A stretch of 59,371 nucleotides of DNA, from NCBI RefSeq assembly GCF_001279695.1, contig NZ_LGDD01000304.1, positions 1 through 59,371 of the forward strand. The letters run 5' to 3'. A program made the translations under genes and the position numbers. Source of the DNA: Streptomyces sp. WM6378. Lineage in GTDB: Bacteria; Actinomycetota; Actinomycetes; Streptomycetales; Streptomycetaceae. Shown in pieces: positions 55,257 to 59,371 of this stretch; the first letter of the stretch is position 1; every line of letters starts with the position of its first letter. Under the pieces are notes generated by a model. It was not told where the DNA came from, made no database searches, and saw only the letters and a program-made list of their open reading frames with translations.

Positions 55257-56660
55257 ATGGTGCGCGTAAGGACGGTCGCCCGAGCGGCGGCGATCGGGAT
55301 GGCCCTGGCATTGACCGTCGGCGCGGCCGGGGCTGCGCCCGCCGCCGGGCTGGGGGCGCTCGACGGGGTGTGGCGCATGGACGGCTACGGCACTGTGGTG
55401 ACGATCGCGAGCGGGAAGCTCACGACGTACGACACCACCCGCGTCAGCTGCCTGCCGGGTGCCGTCGCGGCCGAGCAGGTCGGCAGTCCGGGCCCGGGCG
55501 GGGCGACCCGCTACGGCGAGGGCTCGGTCGGTTCGATGACCCTCACGCCGAAGGGTCGAGGGCACGCGGTCCTCGCGCCGGACGACGCGGCCGGCGTACG
55601 GCACCTGAAACGGCTGCCCGCGCTGCCGCAACCGTGCGGGAAGCCCGCCGAGCAGGGGCCGCTCGCCGTGTTCGACCGGTTCTGGGCCACCTTCGCGGAG
55701 AACTACCCCTTCTTCGCCGCCAAGGGCATCGACTGGCGGGCGATCAGGGACCGGTACCGCCCGCTCGTCACGCCGCGCACCACCGACGCGCGCCTCCAGC
55801 AGATCCTCACCGACATGATCCGCCCGCTGAACGACGCCCACACGGGCCTCGTCCACGGGGGCAAGACCGTCTACTTCGGTCTGCGGCCCGGCACCAGGGT
55901 GCCGACGCCGGACCTGCGAGCGCGCGCGGCAGACGCCGTCACCCACCAACTCGTCGCCCCGGCACGGACGTTCGCCCAAGGCAAGCTCGTGGTGGGTCAA
56001 CTCCCGTACCACATTGGATACTTGAGGATCGATTCCTTCGACGGGTACGTCGACGGGGACGACTTCCAGCGGCAAGTCGCCGAACTCGACCGCGCTCTGG
56101 AGGCGTTGCTCCCGCCCGGCGCCGCCACAGGATCCGATCCACTGCGCGGCCTCGTGATCGACGTACGGCTCAACGGAGGCGGCTCCGACGCGCTCGGTTT
56201 GCGGATCGCCTCGCGGCTCACCGACCGCGCGTACACGGCGTACCGCAAGGTGGCCCGCGACGACCCCGACGACCCGGCCCGCTTCACCCGCCCCCAGCCG
56301 ATCGTGGTGCGCCCCGCCGCGGCCCCGCGCTGGACCGGGCCGGTCGCCCTGCTCACGAGCGGCAGTTCCGTCAGCGCGGCGGAGACGTTCACGCAGGCGC
56401 TGATGGGCCGTGGCCCCGAGGTGACCCGGATCGGCGAGAACACCCAGGGCGTCTTCTCTGACGTCATGTTCCGCCCCCTTTCGAAGGACTGGGCGGTCAT
56501 CCTGCCCAACGAGAAGTACCTCGATCAGTACGGCCGGTCCTTCGACGGCCCGGGCATCCCGCCCCAGTTGCGCACCCCCGTCTTCACCGAGGACGACCTC
56601 AGCCACGGGCGGGACTCGGCACTGACGCTGGCCCGACGGGTGCTCTCCCGCGGCAACTGA
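55257..56660 (+). CDS. Secreted S41-family peptidase (C-terminal processing/tail-specific type)
   Basis: This 467-residue protein has a signal peptide (VARAAAIGMALALTVGAAGA). A beta-rich region follows, then a tricorn/CtpA-like S41 domain with FWATFAENYPFFAAKGIDWRAIRDRY, MIRPLNDAHTGLVH, GYLRIDSFDGYVDGDDF and LVIDVRLNGGGSD. The catalytic Ser is in VALLTSGSSVSAAETFTQALMG. A PDZ domain is not obvious. AAGGG precedes the ATG by six bases. The enzyme should act outside the cell on unfolded or signalling peptides. It ends about 80 bases upstream of the cobalamin riboswitch. Confidence 0.85.
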   Translation: MVRVRTVARAAAIGMALALTVGAAGAAPAAGLGALDGVWRMDGYGTVVTIASGKLTTYDTTRVSCLPGAVAAEQVGSPGPGGATRYGEGSVGSMTLTPKGRGHAVLAPDDAAGVRHLKRLPALPQPCGKPAEQGPLAVFDRFWATFAENYPFFAAKGIDWRAIRDRYRPLVTPRTTDARLQQILTDMIRPLNDAHTGLVHGGKTVYFGLRPGTRVPTPDLRARAADAVTHQLVAPARTFAQGKLVVGQLPYHIGYLRIDSFDGYVDGDDFQRQVAELDRALEALLPPGAATGSDPLRGLVIDVRLNGGGSDALGLRIASRLTDRAYTAYRKVARDDPDDPARFTRPQPIVVRPAAAPRWTGPVALLTSGSSVSAAETFTQALMGRGPEVTRIGENTQGVFSDVMFRPLSKDWAVILPNEKYLDQYGRSFDGPGIPPQLRTPVFTEDDLSHGRDSALTLARRVLSRGN

Positions 56661-56739
56661 AGCCCTCCCGTTGCCGTGTTGAGGCGCCGCGTGCCGCAAC
56701 TCACCGTCCGGCATGCGGAAACGTGGTTTCCGGGTCGCC

Positions 56740-56962
56740 GGTCGAGCGCATAGGGTGCGAACGCAGCTGGTTCGCCCCGTCCGCCAGGCGGGATGCGTCG
56801 TAAGAGGGAACCCGGTGGGAATCCGGGACTGCCCCGCAGCGGTGAGCGGGAACGACCGCCGTCATACGCACTGGGCCCGGCCGGGCCTGGGAAGCGACGG
56901 CCAGTAGATGCCTCAAAGAACACGAGGCGTGCCCGCGAGTCCGAAGACCTGCCACTGCCCGT
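56740..56962 (+). promoter_or_regulatory. Cobalamin (adenosylcobalamin-type) riboswitch
   Basis: The conserved core is readable in order: GAGGGAACCCGGTGGGAATC, the B12-box-like CTGCCCCGCAGCGGTGAGCG, GCACTGGG, CTGGGAAGCGACGGCCAGTA and the final GAGTCCGAAGACCTGCC. It lies about 160 bases upstream of the metE start, the usual place in Streptomyces, where cobalamin shuts off the B12-independent methionine synthase. The RNA appears intact although its target gene is cut. The exact 5-prime edge is approximate. Confidence 0.93.
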
Positions 56963-57121
56963 GTGCGACCGATCGCGCACGGAGATCCCGGTGACCTCGT
57001 GGGCGGGTCGGCGTACGCACCAGCGGCAGCGGCACACACCGCGGTCCCGGTCCGTCGTCCCTTCGCGCCTTCGTCCCGTTCCGGGGTCCGCTCCACCGAA
57101 GAGCTCGCGAAGGAGAGTCTC

Positions 57122-57499
57122 GTGACCACCAAGCCCGCAGCCGCGGCAGCACACGCCACCGTGTACGGCTACCCCCGCCAAGGCCCCAACCGGGAACTCA
57201 AGAAGGCGATCGAGGGCTACTGGAAGGGCCGTGTCGGCGCGCCCGAACTCCGGCGCACCGCCGCCGAACTGCGGGCGGCCACCTGGCGGCAGCTCGCCGA
57301 GGCAGGCGTCCACGAGGTGCCGACCGGCGACTTCTCGTACTACGACCACGTCCTGGACACCAGCGTCATGGTGGACGCCGTGCCCGACCGCCACCGCGAG
57401 GCCGTCGCGGCCGACGCCATGGACGGCTACTTCGCCATGGCCCGCGGCAGCCAGGACGTGGCGCCGCTGGAAATGACCAAGTGGTTCGACACCAACTAA
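57122..57499 (+). pseudogene. metE: metE 5-prime fragment: truncated cobalamin-independent methionine synthase
   Basis: The 125 codons present match the start of MetE ([55 protein letters not shown]). MetE is normally about 760-770 residues, so the catalytic zinc domain is lost. AAGGAG precedes the GTG. The expected next codons (Tyr-His-Tyr) are replaced after FDTN by a TAA made at the junction with the IS110-type element. No metE sequence was found beyond the element in the remaining window. The strain must rely on another methionine synthase, such as B12-dependent MetH. Confidence 0.9.
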
Positions 57500-58870
57500 G
57501 CCTCAAAAGAGAGCAAGAGGTCAGGAGGCCTTGCAGGCCGTCTGTGGCGGCTCGGATCTCACAGCTGCCCCTATAGCGGGGTTCGTGGCTATGTGGGTCT
57601 GACCAGGTGGAAGACCTCGCGGGCAACGTAGCGTTTAAGGCATCGGACGATTTCGCGCCGGGTCCCTCCCCCCTTGATACGCCGTTCGTAGTACTCCTGG
57701 GTGCGCGGGTCGAAGCGCAGTCGGGTCTGCACGATGCGGTGCAAGGCAGCGTTGGCCTACCGATCCCCGCCGCGGTTGAGGCGACGGTACTGTCGACTGC
57801 CGGAGGAGCGCTCGACGGGGCTGACTCCGCACAGCGCAGCGAACGAAGCCTCGCTCGCCAGACGTTCCGGGTTGTCCCCCACCGTGGACAGCAGGGTGAC
57901 GGCGGTGTCCGGGCCGATGCCCACCACGGTCAGCAGCTGCGGGGCGTGACGTTCCACAATCCGGGCCAGACGGCCCTCCAGGTCCCGGTTCTGCGCGGTG
58001 AGCTGCCCGATGCGTCGGGCCAGCAGACACAGAGTCATACGAGTGGCCTGCAACACCGTCTCTCCGCCGTCCTCGTCGTCGTTGCGCTCGTCGGCGAGCC
58101 GCGCGCAGGTGCGGAAGAGTTCCGCGTTGCCCAGCCCGGCCAGCTCTTCCCGCAGGCTCGGGTCGGCAATCACGAGGACGGCCTTGAGCTGGTTGATCGC
58201 CTGGGTGCGGGCCTTGACGGCCGAAACCTTGGCGAGTTTGTACATCCGGGCGATCTGCACCGGTCCGTCGCCAGACTTGGCCTGGGCGCGTGCCCGCCCG
58301 CTCAGCACTGCCCGGGCCGCGTTCTGGGCATCGAGCGGATCCGATTTCCCGCGCCGACGGCGCTCGGTCCGGTCAGGCCGGTTCACATCGAACACTTCCA
58401 CGCGCTGGGTCAGCAGGTAACGGGACAGGGCCGCCCCGTAGGAACCGGTCCCCTCCACCCCGGCCCGCCGCACCGTCCCCAGCCTTCGGGCCCACTTGAG
58501 GAGTTCGCAGTACCCGGACGCGGTGGCGGGGAACTCCTCGGTGTCGATCACTGCCCCCACCAGAGAGACCACGGCAGCCACATGTGCATCGCGGTGGGTG
58601 TCCACTCCGAGGACCACCTCCCCCGTCGACCGGCGTGGGCGGGTACGCGGGGTGGGAGACGTACTGGTCATGATTGTTCACCTTCCGGCCCGTTGACGCA
58701 TCGCGTTGCCGACACCGGACCGCACAGGTGGTCAGAACTGTGACAACGCCTGATGGGTCGGCAAGCCCCTATCGGGACACACCCGGCCAGCCCGGCACCG
58801 GCAACGCACCATCCCCAGCCCGCGGTCGACACAGCGTGAGCAAGACACCTCGGTCAGAAATCTCATGAGT
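57500..58870 (-). mobile_element. IS110-type insertion element interrupting metE (right end exact, left end approximate)
   Basis: The break in metE marks one end at 57499/57500. The transposase is read toward that end, so 57500-57588 is its 3-prime flank. The other end is not fixed: no continuation of metE is seen, and 58870 is only an estimate based on typical left-end lengths of the family. Both flanks contain an ATAGGGGC sequence on the transposase strand. No terminal inverted repeat was seen, as is usual for the IS110 group. Confidence 0.7.
57589..58671 (-). pseudogene. IS110-family transposase with an internal amber stop
   Basis: The frame encodes a DEDD recombinase. The N-terminal RuvC-like part has GVDTHRDAHVAAVV, VEGTGSYG and DPLDAQNAAR. 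The C-terminal Tnp20 part has VGIGPDTAVTLLSTVGD and the catalytic serine region CGVSPVERSSGS. After GGDR at 57757-57759 a TAG replaces the expected CAG (Gln). The same frame continues as ANAALHRIVQTRLRFDPRTQ to a natural stop at 57589, giving 360 residues. The amber codon removes the last 56 residues, so the protein is probably inactive. Everything else looks recent and undamaged. Confidence 0.88.
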
Positions 58871-59371
58871 CAGACCCCGGCCCGGGACAGCACCCGCCGA
58901 TCCTCCCAGCCCGTCATCCACCAAGAACGCGCCTGCCACATCACGTTCAAACAAGCGGCACATGCATGCGAGACGAGCACGGTCGGGGACGTGTTTTTGA
59001 TCGCACGCTGAGCGGACCGCACCGGACCGGCAAGCGGTGAACCGTTCCGGGTTCGGTAGGGACCACTCGATCGTTTGAGAGCACGGCCGAGGAGCCCTTC
59101 CGGCCCGAGTCACTCGCGTACACGTGGGCCGTCATTCCTGGCGCCCCTGGCTGACGCCGCTGTCGCCGAGGCGCTCCCGCAACCCGAGGGCCGCGGCGAC
59201 CAGTTGGCCGCCGTCGAGACCGTACGCATCCGCCCGGTCGTTGGACCGAACCATCTGCGTTGGCCGCTGTCAAGGGTCTGGTCGAAATCTCGGGACGGTC
59301 ACGATCGCCGCCCGTAGCGATCACGGATCAGAACGGGAATGCCCTGGTCATGCGTGAATTGTCCAGGCTGG
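58672..59371. other. Unassigned region: element left end and unknown flanking DNA
   Basis: No complete gene is recognised in these 700 bases. The first 150-250 bases upstream of the transposase are probably the element's non-coding left end. Near 59130-59250, minus strand, a short open stretch reads VRSNDRADAYGLDGGQLVAA and ends in TGA; it has Streptomyces-like codon use and may be a gene scrap. At 59269-59371, plus strand, an open frame (AITDQNGNALVMRELSRL) leaves the window and may begin a gene. None resembles the missing part of metE. Confidence 0.4.

Overview
The window looks like Streptomyces chromosome. It is very GC-rich with strong third-position GC bias, has many GTG starts and four-base ATGA/GTGA gene overlaps, encodes many secreted proteins with Tat or Sec signals, and contains the GC-rich intergenic hairpins and repeats typical of the genus. 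No rRNA, tRNA or CRISPR array was seen. All product calls come from reading translated sequence by eye; no database search was run.

Layout. (1) 1-3.2 kb: a secreted lipase, then a betaine/choline-type ABC transporter (two permeases and a lipoprotein) that lacks its ATPase gene. (2) 3.4-19.6 kb: pentose/galactose use. A secreted propeller-amidohydrolase is followed by a frameshifted GH51 arabinofuranosidase, an enolase-superfamily sugar-acid dehydratase, a zinc sugar dehydrogenase, a U32-like TIM-barrel protein, a ChvE/MmsAB sugar ABC transporter, a secreted aldose 1-epimerase, an SMP-30 lactonase and an IclR regulator. Related 16-bp sites lie before four of these transcription units, suggesting one regulon and an oxidative L-arabinose (or galactose) pathway without an obvious aldolase. 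(3) 19.7-33.3 kb: a divergent catabolic cluster. A glutamine-synthetase-like ligase and two P450s run leftward. A 3Fe-4S ferredoxin, ferredoxin reductase, acetoacetate-decarboxylase-fold protein, aldehyde dehydrogenase, HpaD-like ring-cleavage dioxygenase, HpaG-like hydrolase, APC permease and PuuD-like gamma-glutamyl hydrolase run rightward. The divergent promoter holds three TTTG-N4-CAAA palindromes. I read this as a candidate aromatic-amine pathway: uptake, gamma-glutamylation, P450 oxidation, deglutamylation and meta-cleavage. It is the best candidate in the window for an undescribed system. (4) 33.5-38.3 kb: small secreted proteins, including a divergent paralogous pair, an I36-like inhibitor, and a class F sortase overlapping its likely substrate gene. 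(5) 38.4-51.6 kb: mixed metabolic and regulatory genes, including cholesterol oxidase, a TetR/MFS efflux pair, an effector-only LysR-like protein with a basic tail opposite DUF5997, a RipA-like membrane protein with a SLOG-like partner, and a MarR/isochorismatase-fold pair. (6) 51.7-56.7 kb: a cation-efflux gene remnant, an orphan GvpY/GvpZ-like pair, a secreted protein whose frame runs antisense through a nitrobindin-like gene, and an S41 protease. (7) 56.7-59.4 kb: a cobalamin riboswitch before metE, which is cut after 125 codons by an IS110-type element. The element's transposase carries an amber stop. The last 700 bases are unassigned.

Degradation signs cluster at the right end (cation-efflux remnant, lost stop codon, broken metE, dead transposase), with a second spot at the GH51 frameshift.
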